This document shows positions 1-11,540 of a stretch of 64,000 bases of DNA, piece by piece. The number at the start of each line of letters is the position of its first letter. Positions within the stretch are counted from its first letter, which is position 1. The notes beneath the pieces were generated by a model. It was given only the letters and a program-made list of their open reading frames with translations. It was not told the origin of the DNA and made no database searches. Both the position numbers and the translations under genes were made by a program. Origin of the DNA: Castanea sativa (lineage: Eukaryota; Streptophyta; Magnoliopsida; Fagales; Fagaceae); assembly GCF_040712315.1 (NCBI RefSeq), contig NC_134021.1:29722001-29786000 (forward strand), read 5' to 3'.

Positions 1-689
1 TGGACCTCGTCATTTATTTTTCTTTCTCCCCACCCAATTAAATACACTCCAAAATAGTTTTCTTTTTTATTTTCTCTTTAAAGTTTTTCATCTACTCTAT
101 TTTACTTCCAAACAAATACACCTTTAGAGTATATGTACTCTTAATTATTGTTAGGCTAAAATCCAAAACTAACCTTCTAAGTTTCAAGTTTTGTTATTTC
201 GGTCTTCTAAATTTCAGTTTTGTTATTTAAAATTTTTAAATTTTAGATTTTGTTAATTCAATCTTTTGTTAGGCTCCGTTAATTGTTGTCGACAATGTCG
301 TTTTGGGCTTTTTTTTTTTAATTTTAATTTCATAATTTAAAAAAGAAAAAGAAAAGCTGTATAAAAAAAAAAAAAAAAAAAAGAGGAATGGCGTCGTTCC
401 CCTGCCAACTGAAACAACAAAAAACCCCAGCCCCCACCGATACCCTAACCTTACCAATTTCTGAGAAAAAAATTTAGGGGCTGAGGGACTAACTGGGGGA
501 GAAAGAAAGAGGAGGAAAGAGAGAGAGAGAAGGCCCAGATGGTGTCTGTTACTGTCATAACATTTGAGGGGATCCAGATGATGGGAAACGTGGTCCGGAC
601 GTTTGAGAGGGTCCAAACGGTGGGTGCTGTTGCCAACCCATGTGCGTGGGCCCTGATGGAATTTGCAGGGGTCTGGACAAAATCTAGGC

Positions 690-1253
690 GCACAGTCCGC
701 TGCCTTGCCATTCTTGATCCTTCATCGAACACTCTACTGCCAATACTAGCAACCACCCTCGAACCAGCATCCACCACTGTATTCAACACCTTCAGTGCAT
801 CATCAATCCTATTCACTTTCAAAAATGTATCAATCAAAGTCCTATGAGTTGTGACATCAGGAGACAATGACTTTGAGGATAATTCTGTAAACAACATCTC
901 TGTCTCTATTAACGTCTCATTCTCATAAAACCGGGCAATGATATTATTATAACCTGCAACATCCATTTGAAAAGCCTTTGAATTTGATTTTGTCCCAACT
1001 TTATTAAATGTGGAAATTACCTCCTCAAACTTGCCAGGCTTAAAACATTGATTAACCATTATGTTAACGTTTCTGAATTCATAGCTTGGAAAGTTGGCAG
1101 GGTGTGATTATCCAACATCGAATCAAACAATGCCAAAGCTTCCTTTTTCTTCCCGTGCTTAAGCAAGACCTCCAAAAGATCATTGCAGGTAGCAGGTACC
1201 ATCTTAAACTGGCGATCAAGCAAGGACTTATATGATTCCATTGCTTCCTTCAA
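690..1253 (-). pseudogene. captured, frameshifted fragment of a P-class PPR gene (GRP23 / EMB1796-like)
   Basis: Read on the minus strand, the segment encodes PPR helices: MKEAMESYKSLLDRQFKMVP, then TCNDLLEVLLKHGKKKEALA, then VAGYNNIIARFYEN and TTHRTLIDTFLKVNRIDDAL. The wording resembles the plant PPR proteins GRP23 (At1g10270) and EMB1796, from memory and not from a search. Those are organelle or nuclear RNA-associated PPR proteins. The reading frame breaks twice. Near 1060 one base is missing, so NSETLT is followed by a stop although the next frame continues with MVNQCF. Near 705 the frame changes again, since IKNGKAADCA continues only in a different frame. The rest of the PPR gene, including organelle targeting, is absent. 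The piece lies between the TIRs of a MULE and is therefore a transduplicate, not a functional gene. Bases about 490-690 give no PPR match. Confidence 0.75.
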
Positions 1254-1255
1254 TT

Positions 1256-1276
1256 CCCCCCCCCCCCCCCCCCCCC
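1256..1276. repeat. homopolymer run of 21 C
   Basis: An uninterrupted C tract sits exactly where the PPR-like reading frame ends and just before the nested element. It may mark a junction made during capture, or simple slippage. Confidence 0.9.
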
Positions 1277-1284
1277 TCTTCCTT

Positions 1285-2470
1285 CTGTGTTTGGATTTTT
1301 AGTTTCCATAACTTATGACTCAAAAATAGTGACCCATTACTCAAAAGCTTGTTTGAATTTTCATAACTTTGTTTTCAATTTTTGTTTCCATCACTTAATT
1401 CTCTGATTTTTGCGTTATGAGTTATGGAAACTGAAAATACATTTTAGGTATTTTTAGTTTCTAAAACTCAGTTTTCAATGGCATTTTGGTAATTAAACAC
1501 ACATAGAGAAACCCACAAATCAGGGTGAGCTGCAACTTTTAATTTTTTTTTTCTTCTACACTTTTCTTTCTTCTCTACTGTTCTTCCGTTGTTCTTTTTT
1601 TTTTTTTTTTTTTTTTCTTCCTTTTCACTCTTGTCAGTTCGTTCTTCCTTCCTTCCTTTTTTTTTTTTTTTCCCTCTATTCTTCAGTTTGTTCAATTTTT
1701 TTTTTCCTTCCTTTTCGCCTTCAAGCCCAGAACCTACGACATCAACAAAAACCCAATGAAGAAAGTCACCAATCCACAAAACATCAAAGCCAACAAAATC
1801 CCCGACATCAAAGACGCGAACCCCGTCGGCGTTATCTGCGCAACCACCACCTCCGTCGAAAAACGTCTCGACGCCAATGCCGTGGCATAATCAATCATCA
1901 AGACAACCACGAATCACAGCCTTAACCCACATGCAACCACAATAACTGATCTACCAACCCGTATATCAACCACCGATTTGCCATCGCAGCGCCCATAACA
2001 TTAACCCAGATGCAACCCAAAAGGGCCAAAACACAATCTGATCTCTGATCTGCCATCACAAATCAAGCACCGCACTAATCTCAACGCAATTTGATCTCCA
2101 ATCCACGTGCTGTTGGTGCCGATGGTGGTCTGGTGTTGATTTTTTTTTTTCCTATGGGTTTGGTGGCTGTGGTGGGAGAGAGAAAGAAACGTTGGGAAAG
2201 AGGTAGAGAGAAGAGAGATGAGAGGCAGAGAAAGATGAGAGTCAGGGGAAAAAGAAAAAAAAAAGAGAGAGAGAAAATGAAATGACATTGGGTTAGGCAG
2301 TGGGTCCCACAAACAGTAGAAAAAAATTTGAGTGATGTAAAGTGAAAACAAAAACTAAATGGGTAGGATTAGAAAATTAGGGTATTTTAAGTGATGAGTA
2401 ATGAGTGATAAGTGATAAAAATTGAGTGAGAAGTGATGAGTGATGAAAAAAAAAAAAAAAACCAAACAGC
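1285..2470. mobile_element. nested non-autonomous DNA element with TGTTTGG-type ends
   Basis: The left end (CTGTGTTTGGATTTTTAG) and the reverse complement of the right end (GGGGCTGTTTGGTTTTTT) match. Both are followed by matching AGTTTCC/ATCACTC-rich subterminal DNA (repeats of CACTCATCACTTCTCAC at 2385-2445, and ATAACTTATGACTCA and GTGACCCATTACTC on the left). It interrupts the Pack-MULE between the PPR fragment and the right TIR. The interior has homopyrimidine-rich DNA only. Edges are approximate and no clean TSD was found, because the left flank is poly-C and pyrimidine. It may be a hAT- or Mutator-type MITE. Confidence 0.5.
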
Positions 2471-2582
2471 CCCTTAATTATTTTTCTCAGAAATCAATGA
2501 GGTTAGGGAATTGGTGGGGGTGGGGTTTTTTTTTGTTTTTGTTTTGTTTTTAGTTGGTTGGGGAACGACGTTGTTTCCCTTG

Positions 2583-2588
2583 GTTTCT

Positions 2589-2627
<39 letters not shown>
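2583..2627. repeat. (TA)n microsatellite inside the right TIR of the Pack-MULE
   Basis: An alternating TA run of more than 30 bases. The corresponding part of the left TIR holds a poly-A run instead, so the two arms have drifted by slippage. Confidence 0.85.
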
Positions 2628-2630
<3 letters not shown>

Positions 2631-2750
2631 GTTTTTCATTTTTTTTAATTACAAAATTAAAAAAAAAAGAGTCCAAAATGGCGTCGTTTTGGTTAGTAAA
2701 CGACAACAGTTAACAGGAGTTTAACGGAGGACTGAATTGATAAAGTGAGC

Positions 2751-3031
2751 GTTTGGATTTAACGTTTTCTATGTTTGCATTTACAAACACAAGAGACCCA
2801 TGCTATAGTACGCTCACTAAGCCAGTGTCTGCGTTTGGCGTTTCCTTTTTTTTTTTTTATGCACGCGGATTACACTCTTCAGGAGACATCACGCACTGTT
2901 CAAGGGACCCACTACCACTTTATTCTAAAAAAAAAAAAAATTAAAAATGGGTCTCATAGTACTATTCACATATTTAAAAATTATTTTGCTACAGTGTTTT
3001 CAGTTTTCAGCAAAATAAGCGGTATTCAAAC
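2751..3031. mobile_element. MITE with GTTTGGAT / ATTCAAAC ends, nested in the MULE right TIR
   Basis: Starts GTTTGGATTTAACG and ends CGGTATTCAAAC. It interrupts sequence that is continuous in the left TIR. Its 3' third (TATTTAAAAATTATTTTGCT, then ACAGTGTTTTCAG) is nearly identical to the end of the element at 17622-17856, so both belong to one family. Edges are approximate because no clear TSD was seen. Confidence 0.6.
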
Positions 3032-3114
3032 AGATCCAAAATTTGAAACTTAGAGAATTGAAATGATAAATGTTAAAATTTAAAGGGCCAGTTTTAGATT
3101 TTAGCCTTATTGTT

Positions 3115-6100
3115 ATGTACAAACTTACCTTTGATATAAAAAAGAGCAAAGTTATATACAAAAAAAAAAAAAAGAAAAAAAAGAAGAAAGAAGAAATAAT
3201 CATAAGTTTTTTTTTTTCCCACAACTGATTGAAATGAGAAGTTATAATTGGTAAACATCATTTTAACATGAACTAATCATTAACACTACTTTTATTGTAG
3301 AATACCCACAATATATCACCTTAATTATGAACAATATTTAAAAAAGGTCATGAAATTTTTGGAATCATAAAACTTATTAACTTATTGTATAAAAAAAATT
3401 GTCTTCTACATTATACAAAAGTGTCAAGTCTTTTTTAATTTTTGTTAATTTTTTTTTGCAATAATTTGACAATCGTGTCTTTAAGAAAAAAGATTTTGTA
3501 CATAGAAGATAAAAGGCAACCATGAGTTATTTATTATTACTTCTCTTCCTAAGTTTTAAAATGGTAAATATTCTTTTAAAGCGATTAAGAGGAATTTCCT
3601 TGAACTTATTAGGTGTTAGTATGAATGATTATTTGAGTAGTGTTAGGGGCAAAAAATATTTCACAATATTTTCCTTAAGTTGTCAAAGAATTAAGTTATG
3701 TTTGGAATAATATTACTTTTACATAAGTTCACTACTAACATCATTTTTGCGATGCGATGATGCATAAAAAACCAGTGAGACAATCGTCCAAACAGAAGCG
3801 TTTGAAGATTTGGAAGAATGAAACAAACTATTAGGAACTCACAAAATCTCAATAAAACTAAAGTAGTAGTTTTAGGGGTTTTCACTCATACCTCAAAATG
3901 TAGAAGCCTTGGGAGGTATATAGGAGTCTGGATTTTGGGTTGATTGTCGGTCCAAAATTTCCTTAGTTTTCCATAAATGATGTGTGATGGAAGGTGTGGG
4001 AGTAATGGTGACAAGATTCTTGAGATTGGTGCCCTTGATCGGAGAACATGACGAGTTGATGGGCCAATATCTTGCGCAGGAGGTTCAGAGTTCCCATATG
4101 AGATACCTTTATTGCAAGTCTTCATACAAACTTGAGGAAAAATATTGACATAGGAAAAAGAGTAATGTTTTGGATATAATATTTTTTTATAATTTTTTTT
4201 TCAATATTTTTGGCTCAATTTGTTGTGATTTGTGTAAATATCACTTTCACATGTGTATATCATTGATTACACTTTTATTAAACACTAATTACAACATAAT
4301 ATTTCAATAATTATAATATATATTTTTTGAAAAATATTATTTCCTTAAGGTTATTTGACTAGCTTTTAATTTAAAACTTTTAAATACAACTTTGTAAAAC
4401 CTTACTTTTTATAAAATTTTCAAAGTAAAAGTGAATTTTCAACAAAAAGAAAAGAAAAAAAATTAAATAAGCTTTTTTTTTTTTTTTTTTTGAGAAACAA
4501 AAGTTAAATAAGCTAATGCTAAAGCTATAGGTGCATTGGCAGTTGTAAAGCTTATAAAGTATGAATCCGGTGTTGCACCATCACACACTTACTTACACTT
4601 GCGGAAAAGTGTTGATTCCCTTTTGGTTTTACGTGTTTGTTTTGTTTTGTATATTTGGATTGGAGAAAACAATTAGTCCCTTACATAAAGGAATGAAGTG
4701 TAGCTCAGAAAGTGTAAAACCACATGCTATCGTTCACTTCCCACTACTCTCTCAATCCCCAACAAAACAAACAGACCCCATCTTCTAACGGCTATTCCTG
4801 ATATTATTCGTCGGTCACCGACTATCTCTAAAGTGGAGAGATACTTCTTCACACGACTCATTGAGATAAGCCCTAGACAACCAAAAATGACAATCATACC
4901 CTTGGTGACTTTATGTCGACAATATTTTATTACTAAGAGAGAGTTTATATTTTAGATTAAATTCTTTTTTTTTTTGAGGGGGATTAAATTCTTTTTTTGA
5001 TAGCAGATTTTCCGTTTAGTTTTTATGCATATTCTTATTACTAAGTAAGAAAATGATATCAATAGTCTATAAGAATTAATAAAAGCTTAACAAATATTTT
5101 TTTTTTTAAGAAATAAACATATATATACACATAAGGAAGAGAGAAAATATTCTAACACAAAATCACACAAATTGAACTGTTATAAAAATATTATGAAATT
5201 TTTTGTGCGGTAAGCCTATAACTTAGCATTAATTATTTATCCTTATTTATCACAAAAAACTTAGCATTAATTAATGTATTACTAACGTTTTTGTTCGTTT
5301 AAAAAAAAAAAAAAAAACGTTGTTGCTGGTTAGGCATGTAGAGGTGTCAGAAGAACAAGGTGGAAGTGGTGGGCCATATCATTGTCAATCGAAAACCTAT
5401 CCAAGGGTTCGTCCTTCTTAGATCTCTGACAGCCAGGTGAGTTTAATATTTATTTATTTCTGGAAAATCCTGATATATATGGGGTAACCAAGAACGTGTG
5501 AGATGACTTCAGCTCAAAAGCCATTGATTCCTTCAATTTTAAGCAAAAAAATTAAGCTTATATTTGAAAAAAGGTTTGTGTTAACAGCCACCACCGCAAC
5601 ATACCTGTTAACCACAATATTTTTTACTTTTTCAAATTTTTTTTTTTTGTCATTTATGCCATTTTTTCAGTTTTATAGGTACTATTTAGTTTTTTTTTAA
5701 AACTTTTTTTGACAAATTTTTTTGTATTTTTTTTGTACTTAAGTGGTGTTTGTTAACATATACCTTGAAAGAAACCCTCTTACTTACCCTTTCGTTTCTT
5801 CTAATTTAATTTTATCTATATTATTTAAGAGATTTTTTCTGTTTATTTATTTTTTTCAAAAATACCCTTACCGTTTTATGTTTAAATAGAGACAAAATTA
5901 AAGGACAGTTCAGTAAAAATGTAACTCTAATTCTTACTAAAATATTGCCTAAAAAATAGGACCACTTTACTATAAATTTTCAAATTACTTTATCCATTTA
6001 TAAATTAGAATTTAAAAATAAAAATTATATATAAAATAAAATAAAAAACACAATTTTTTTCTACAAAATAAGACCAATAAAAAAAAGTTTCATCTTCAAG

Positions 6101-7140
6101 TTACTCTACCTATTAAATTGGGCACTTGATGAAGCTAGTTTATTTGTGTACTTTAACATAAATAAAAATATATTATTTGTTTTCTGCCCTTTTTTAGAAA
6201 ATCAATTAGTTCGAATTTATATTATTAAAGGTTAGCTTTTTAATTTAACCCCAGCAGCGCCTCCCCTTCCACTCCTCAGCTCCACTGAAAGTGATCTCTC
6301 TCTCTCTCTCTCTCTCTCTAAATTATAGCCGTTGGAGAACTCTCATCAAATGCTGCTGGTTTATTGACAGAAAGTCATCACAGGCAGGAATTAAGATTCT
6401 TACTTTTTGCACTAATTTCCGTGGTTGTTTTTGTCTTGTCCCTAATCGCTTGTCTCTATTATATTTCAATACCAAATAAAAAAGCAATACTCACGATTCA
6501 CTCCCTTTCGTTTTTTTTTTTTGGCTTTAAAAGTTTTTACGCGTCTTTTGAGATATATAGGACTAGGGTAAGACTCTTAAGGAGTATCACATAAATTGAA
6601 AACCGTGTGTCTTTTTGAGTTCTTTGTCGATTCCTGTTTCTGGGTTCTCCTTCGTACTTCATGTTTTCTTGCTCTGTTTTGAATCTGCCGCTTCTTCAAT
6701 AAATCAATAACGCTCTCTTTCTCTGTAACTCCAAAAATAATAGAACGCAGCACAGAACAAAAGGCTAGAGATAACCTCAACCCCTCATTCCTATTTTACA
6801 TTTTAGTCCACCTATATAGCCTATAGTCCCTTCATTCTTTTCCCAATATTATACTTTAGATATTTCTGCCTTTATATATTTTTCCTTTCTTTCAAGATTA
6901 TATTTTTTTTGGGTTGCTTTTGCCTTTAAATACCTATTGGATCCTTCTCAGAAAAAAGATATCTGTTGGATCCATATTCTCTCACTTTTTTTTCGTGGGA
7001 AGAAAAATTCCCTGGTTTTTCGCTGATTCCTCTCACCCACCTGCAAAAAACCGTTGCTTTTTTTCCTTCTTCCCTCTTTTCTCTCTCTTTTATTAAGGGG
7101 AAAAAAGATCCGCAGAGTTTTCTTAATATATAATAGACAT
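3115..7140. other. AT-rich intergenic DNA, no gene recognised
   Basis: The stretch is AT-rich with poly-A and poly-T runs, for example 3158-3185, 4470-4490 and 5300-5317. Short ORFs at 3522-3710, 3886-4125 and 4561-4788 have no recognisable domain, and their composition does not differ from the surroundings. A low-AT patch at 3880-4130 may be an old repeat, but I could not assign it. Bases 6245-6370 contain C-rich sequence followed by (CT)n. This could be an untranslated upstream exon or a distal promoter of the glucanase gene, but no splice evidence supports that. Confidence 0.5.
6295..6319. repeat. (CT)n microsatellite
   Basis: Uninterrupted CT dinucleotides upstream of the glucanase gene. 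CT-rich tracts are common near plant transcription starts, but no start can be assigned here. Confidence 0.85.
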
Positions 7141-7155
7141 ATAGTATAAAATAAA
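7141..7155 (+). promoter_or_regulatory. candidate TATA box of the GH17 glucanase gene
   Basis: TATAGTATAAAATAA lies about 100 bases before the ATG at 7256, a normal distance for a plant core promoter with a short leader. A further TA-rich run (7207-7219) lies closer to the ATG. Assignment is by position only. Confidence 0.4.
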
Positions 7156-7255
7156 TCAAGCTTCTAACTTTAACTGCCTCCCTCTTTCCCAGTTAACAAA
7201 AACAGATATATATATATATTTTTATTGATTTTCCTGTGAAACTTTGGTGGGAATC

Positions 7256-10133
7256 ATGGAGAGGCAGTGGATTTCGAGGTGGGTATTGGTTATAGGAGGA
7301 GTCTTGGGTTGTTTATGTGTTTGTGTAGAAGGGCTTGGTGTGAACTGGGGAACCATGGCAACTCACAAGTTGCCACCAAAGACAGTGGTTCAGATGCTGA
7401 AAGACAATGGTATTCAGAAGGTGAAGCTGTTTGATGCAGAGCAGAGTACAATGAGTGCTTTGGCTGGCTCTGATATTGAGGTCATGGTTGCTATTCCCAA
7501 TGATCAGCTGGCTGTCATGACGGACTATGATCGTGCCAAACAATGGGTCCAGAAAAACGTCTCACGCTATCTCTTCAATGGAGGAGTTAACATCAAGTAT
7601 GTGTTGAATTGTCAATATCAATTTGTATTATTCTAAATTTTATTTAAAGATATGCTCCTTTTTTTATGTTTTGTTTTTTAGTGCATCGCCATGAGCAGCA
7701 CAAATATCTGGATTTTGTTTGATTAGTTCTGTTACTTTAACTTGACAAATTATTGGTTTTTTTTTTTGGGTGTCCTTTGTATTAGAAAAATTAGCTTCTT
7801 TTATGACCTAATTATTATATGGAAGAGATTGAACAATTAAAATTCTATTTCTTGGGATGTTGAGTCTATAGAGTAAAAGTATAATTATTTTGTTTATTGG
7901 TTGGATTAATTCTTCAATCTGCCATTGGGGGGGCTGTTAGGAAAAAAATTATTCCATAATTTTATGTGGCATTCAATCATGTCTTTTAAATTCTTTTCTG
8001 AAGTGATTCAGAAATCAATCAACTTGAGTGTGTTGTCATTGTTATTTCCCCATTTGATCTGGTTTTTAATTGTATTTTTATTCTATTAAAGTACAGCACA
8101 TGAATTTCCTTTAAGGTCGTTTCTATTTATAATGCCTTAATTAGTTGCTGAGAAGTTGTGCACCGGTAAGGAGTAGGAAAAGGGTGCTTGGAATCTAACC
8201 AACCCAAGTCCAAATTGTTATATATTAGTATCTGTTCCAATGTTTACTTGGCAACCATTGGAAACATTAGATTCCCATCCAGAAAGTTGATTGCAATGTG
8301 ATGTGTCTTTTTAAATTTTGAGATTTTGAGAGACATTAATTCTTAGAAACATAACAATAAGAGACTAGCAGGGGAAGATGAAGAAGGAAATGGAAGGGTG
8401 ACTTTATTTTCTTCTTCTTTCCTTTTTGGGCATTACTTCCAGCTCTTCACCACCGACATTTGGAAGAGAGGTTAGCGGTGTTTGATAGGATAGTTAACGA
8501 TGAGATTCTATTTTTTTTTTATTTCAGTATTTTTTTTTTCAATAACAGTGTACTGCAAAATATTATATTGGACACCACTTGTGAAGTGTTCATGTTTATT
8601 GAGGAGTTGAAGGATATGGATCATTATTAGATTTACTTAATTTTAGCTTTAGATGGGGGACCTAATATTTTTTACATTCTATTAACAGAAGACCATTTTG
8701 TTAGAGTGCAACCTGCACCTTTTCTTTACTGATTGGATAAACCTTTCTTGTCAATGATGTGACTTGGACCATTTGCTTAGGACAAGATCTCAAGCTTATG
8801 GTTCTTTAAAGTGCTACACCCCTGAAGATGGGCAATGTTATTAAATTTTGTTTCTTCTGTTTTAAATTTAGAAGCTGGTAAAAGTAAGGAATAATATTTA
8901 GACCTTCAATCAATGTCCTCACTTTCAAGCAAACTGGTTGTTGCTCAGCTACCTTTGCTATTCAACATACAATTTTGATTTGTCTGGTAAGCTTCTCTTT
9001 CTTATCATATTGTCTCTTTTGCACACAGGTATGCAGCAGTTGGGAATGAGCCTTTCCTGACATCCTACAATGGCTCATTCTTGAATATCACCCTCCCAGC
9101 ACTTCAGAATATTCAAAACGCCCTTAATGAAGCTGGTGTTGGAGACAAAATTAAGGCCACTGTGCCTTTAAATGCTGATGTCTACTTCTCTCCAACGACC
9201 TCTGCCTATCCCTCTGCTGGAAGGTTTCGGGCCGATATCGCTGACTTAATGACTCAGATTGTCCAGTTTCTAAGCAAGAATAATGCACCTTTTACTGTAA
9301 ACATTTATCCTTTCCTAAGTCTTTATGGTAATGATAATTTCCCAATTGACTATGCCTTCTTTGATGGAGTAAGCCAGCCCGTCGTTGATGTTAATGGGAT
9401 CCAATACACCAATGTGTTCGATGCTAACTTTGATACCTTGGTTTCTGCTCTGAAAGCTGTTGGAATTTCTAACATGACCATTATTGTAGGGGAGGTTGGG
9501 TGGCCTACAGATGGGGACAAGAATGCTAATGTAGGTAGCGCTTATAGATTTTACAACGGGCTTATAGCAAAACTTGCAGGCAATAAGGGTACCCCACTAC
9601 ACCCTGGATATATAGAAGTTTACTTGTTTGGTCTTATAGATGAGGATGCCAAGAGTGTTGCTCCGGGAAATTTTGAACGCCATTGGGGAATTTATAGGTA
9701 TGATGGGCAGCCAAAATATGCGATAGATGTTTCTGGTCAGGGTCAAAATAAATTTCTTGCACCTGCACAGAATGTGGAATATCTTCCCAACAAATGGTGT
9801 GTGTTCAATACAAATGCCAAAGATCTGAGCAAACTAGCAGACAACATAAATTTTGCTTGCACCTTTGCGGATTGCACCACACTTGGATATGGGTCCTCTT
9901 GTAATAATTTGGATGCTAATGGGAATGCCTCGTATGCATTTAATATGTATTTCCAGATACAAAATCAGGATCCAATGGCTTGTAATTTTCAAGGGTTGGC
10001 CCAAGTGACTACACAGAATATCTCACAAGCAAATTGCAATTTTACCATTCAGATAGTTGCATCTTCTTCTTCACGGGGGTCTTCACTGGTGACTTCAGTA
10101 TTTATAACTCTCTTCGTGTTTCTGTTGGTATAG
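7256..10133 (+). CDS. GPI-anchored glucan endo-1,3-beta-glucosidase, GH17 + X8 (E13 5/6-like), two exons
   Basis: Exons 7256-7596 and 9029-10133 join to a 481-residue protein, the usual size for this class. The 1432-bp intron begins GTATGT and ends CACAG and splits the Lys114 codon. The start is the ATG at 7256. An in-frame TTG 12 bases earlier is not a plausible plant start. Residues 1-26 form a signal peptide ending near CVEG. The GH17 barrel runs from about 27 to 355, with VGNEPF (Glu121, expected proton donor) and VGEVGWP (Glu269, expected nucleophile). Cys371 opens the X8 (CBM43) domain, about residues 370-455, with several cysteines. A Ser-rich stretch and hydrophobic tail ([12 protein letters not shown]) predict a GPI anchor. 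The family hydrolyses beta-1,3-glucan (callose) at the cell surface, with members at plasmodesmata or in the wall. Which glucan this one acts on is not shown. The gene looks intact. Confidence 0.93.
7597..9028 (+). other. single intron of the GH17 gene
   Basis: The boundaries were chosen because GTATGT and CACAG fit consensus and restore the family motif [10 protein letters not shown] across the junction. The intron is AT-rich and I saw no repeat or other gene in it. Confidence 0.9.
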
Positions 10134-10231
10134 AATTGGTTTTGTAGATATATCAGGTGTACTGTAATTTTATTTTTGTTAGTTTCTATTGTTACAACTT
10201 TTTGGATTATTTTTACTATGCAGATTCATTT

Positions 10232-10237
10232 AATAAA
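10232..10237 (+). promoter_or_regulatory. candidate poly(A) signal of the GH17 gene
   Basis: AATAAA about 100 bases after the stop codon. It is the first consensus hexamer downstream. Confidence 0.5.
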
Positions 10238-10420
10238 AAACTTCCTAGGATCTATAAATCGTATTGCTAATAAGCATCAAATTCTTTGTATGTGGGGTTA
10301 GATTTGTTATGATGTGATGAAAGATCCTACAGTGGTCTTGGTTATCTGAATCAAAAAACTTGAAACATGTTTAGATCCGCTTTGCTTTCTCTAGAAGATT
10401 TCTTTGATGTTAATTCAATT

Positions 10421-10820
10421 GGATAAAGTTTAGTTACAAAATTGGTTGTAGTCTAAAGCTACAACCTTACTCAATAAAATAAAAATTACTATATAATTCA
10501 AAAATCTAATCGTTGAATTGCATGTTCTTTACGCTCTTAATACACATGTCAAATTTTGTGTCAATCGGAAATTATTTACTATATGATCTATAAGCTTATA
10601 TTTTATGCATAATTTTAAACTACAAAAACTTGCAATTTAAACAATTTATTAATGACATAGTTATTGATCTTTAATTTTTTAGAAATTTTGCAAGTATTGA
10701 GGATATAAGAAAAAGATGTAATTCAATGGTAGATTTGTCAAAATTCACCTCCAATAAAAATATATTAGGTAAGGTTATATAGTTTTAGGTTATAACCAAT
10801 TTTGTAGCTACACTTTGTCC
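10421..10820. mobile_element. 400-bp MULE-type MITE, family A copy 1
   Basis: Starts GGATAAAGTTTAGTTACAAA and ends TGTAGCTACACTTTGTCC. Flanks are AATTCAATT and AATTCAATC, an 8-of-9 match that fits a decayed 9-bp TSD. The interior is in the opposite orientation to the copies at 32631-33076 and 52015-52413, which share phrases such as ATGACATAGTTATTGATCTT or its complement. Confidence 0.75.
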
Positions 10821-10829
10821 AATTCAATC

Positions 10830-11540
10830 AGTCTAGAGACAATTTTTTTTACACAATTGTTAATGTGGTAAGTTGTTAACAATAGATAATAAAGTGATTT
10901 CAGTAATATATTAATAGAAATATATTAATTGAAGAGAGAAGGATGAACTTTTATTCTTACAACTATCTTTTTGAACTAGATAGTTCCCGGTGCACATTCT
11001 ATAGATACTGTAAAAGCCAACTCATGTTTCCACTCTCTATTTTCATTTTGAAGATGTATCAGGATCCATTGCTCAAACCAAATCAAGCAAACGTTATGGA
11101 AGTTCCTAAATTGTGTGCAATAAGAGTAGTGCCAAAGGCACCCTATGATTTAATAATAATAAATGGAAAATTGGCTGTGAAAATAAATAGCATTTGCTAT
11201 CACAAGAAGTTGATTACATCAGTTTACCAATGCTGAGCTCAGTGACTTGATGAGCTTTTAAAAGTTAGGAAATTCTTCCAAGCCTAGTGATGAAAGCTTT
11301 TAGAAAGTGAAGGTAAGTGAGTGAAAAAGCATTTTGTTCTAATGTTATTGGCAATTGAATCATGAGGTTTTGATTCTTTTAAATGCTACTCTGGGAAGAA
11401 ATGATTACCCATCATGCCAGTAATGAGAGACGCAAGCTCGTTATACTGTTTTTGGACGATTAATCATTGGGCTTTATAGGAGTCAAATGCCATACTCTCA
11501 TTGTTCCGGTACATGTATACATTTGTACTCAAATTGACAC
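10830..11540. other. intergenic; one unassigned 97-codon ORF
   Basis: An ORF at 10943-11236 (+) encodes a 97-residue product with no recognisable motif, no splice context and no repeat partner in the window. It may be chance or a relic. The rest is AT-rich and featureless. Confidence 0.3.

Larger units (their letters stand above)
154..3105. mobile_element. Pack-MULE (Mutator-like, long TIRs) carrying a PPR gene fragment
   Basis: The element starts GGCTAAAATC and ends GATTTTAGCC and is flanked by a perfect 9-bp direct repeat TTATTGTTA (145-153 and 3106-3114). A 9-bp TSD with long terminal inverted repeats is the mark of Mutator-like elements. The left TIR runs from 154 to about 482. Its partner lies between about 2470 and 3105 and is split by a later insertion (about 2751-3031). 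Both arms share the GGCGTCGTT-type core, the homopolymer blocks and the CTGAGAAAAA segment. No transposase was seen, so it is non-autonomous. The interior carries a broken PPR coding segment (690-1253, minus strand) and a second nested element (about 1285-2470). An element with long TIRs and a host gene fragment inside is a Pack-MULE by definition. Confidence 0.85.

Noticed and set aside
451..690. Continuation of the PPR frame (RAHAHGLATAPTVWTLSNVR)
   Set aside because: The frame is open but no longer resembles a PPR protein after the break near 705. Treated as filler between capture and TIR.
6294..6594. Upstream ORFs near the (CT)n run as extra exons of the glucanase
   Set aside because: No splice donor leads to the 7256 exon, and the signal peptide already begins at that ATG.
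7313..7543. Minus-strand ORF over exon 1 of the glucanase
   Set aside because: Shadow of the real coding frame on the other strand.
10943..11236. 97-codon ORF as a small host gene
   Set aside because: No promoter, no conserved motif and no homologue that I recognise. Kept only as an intergenic note.
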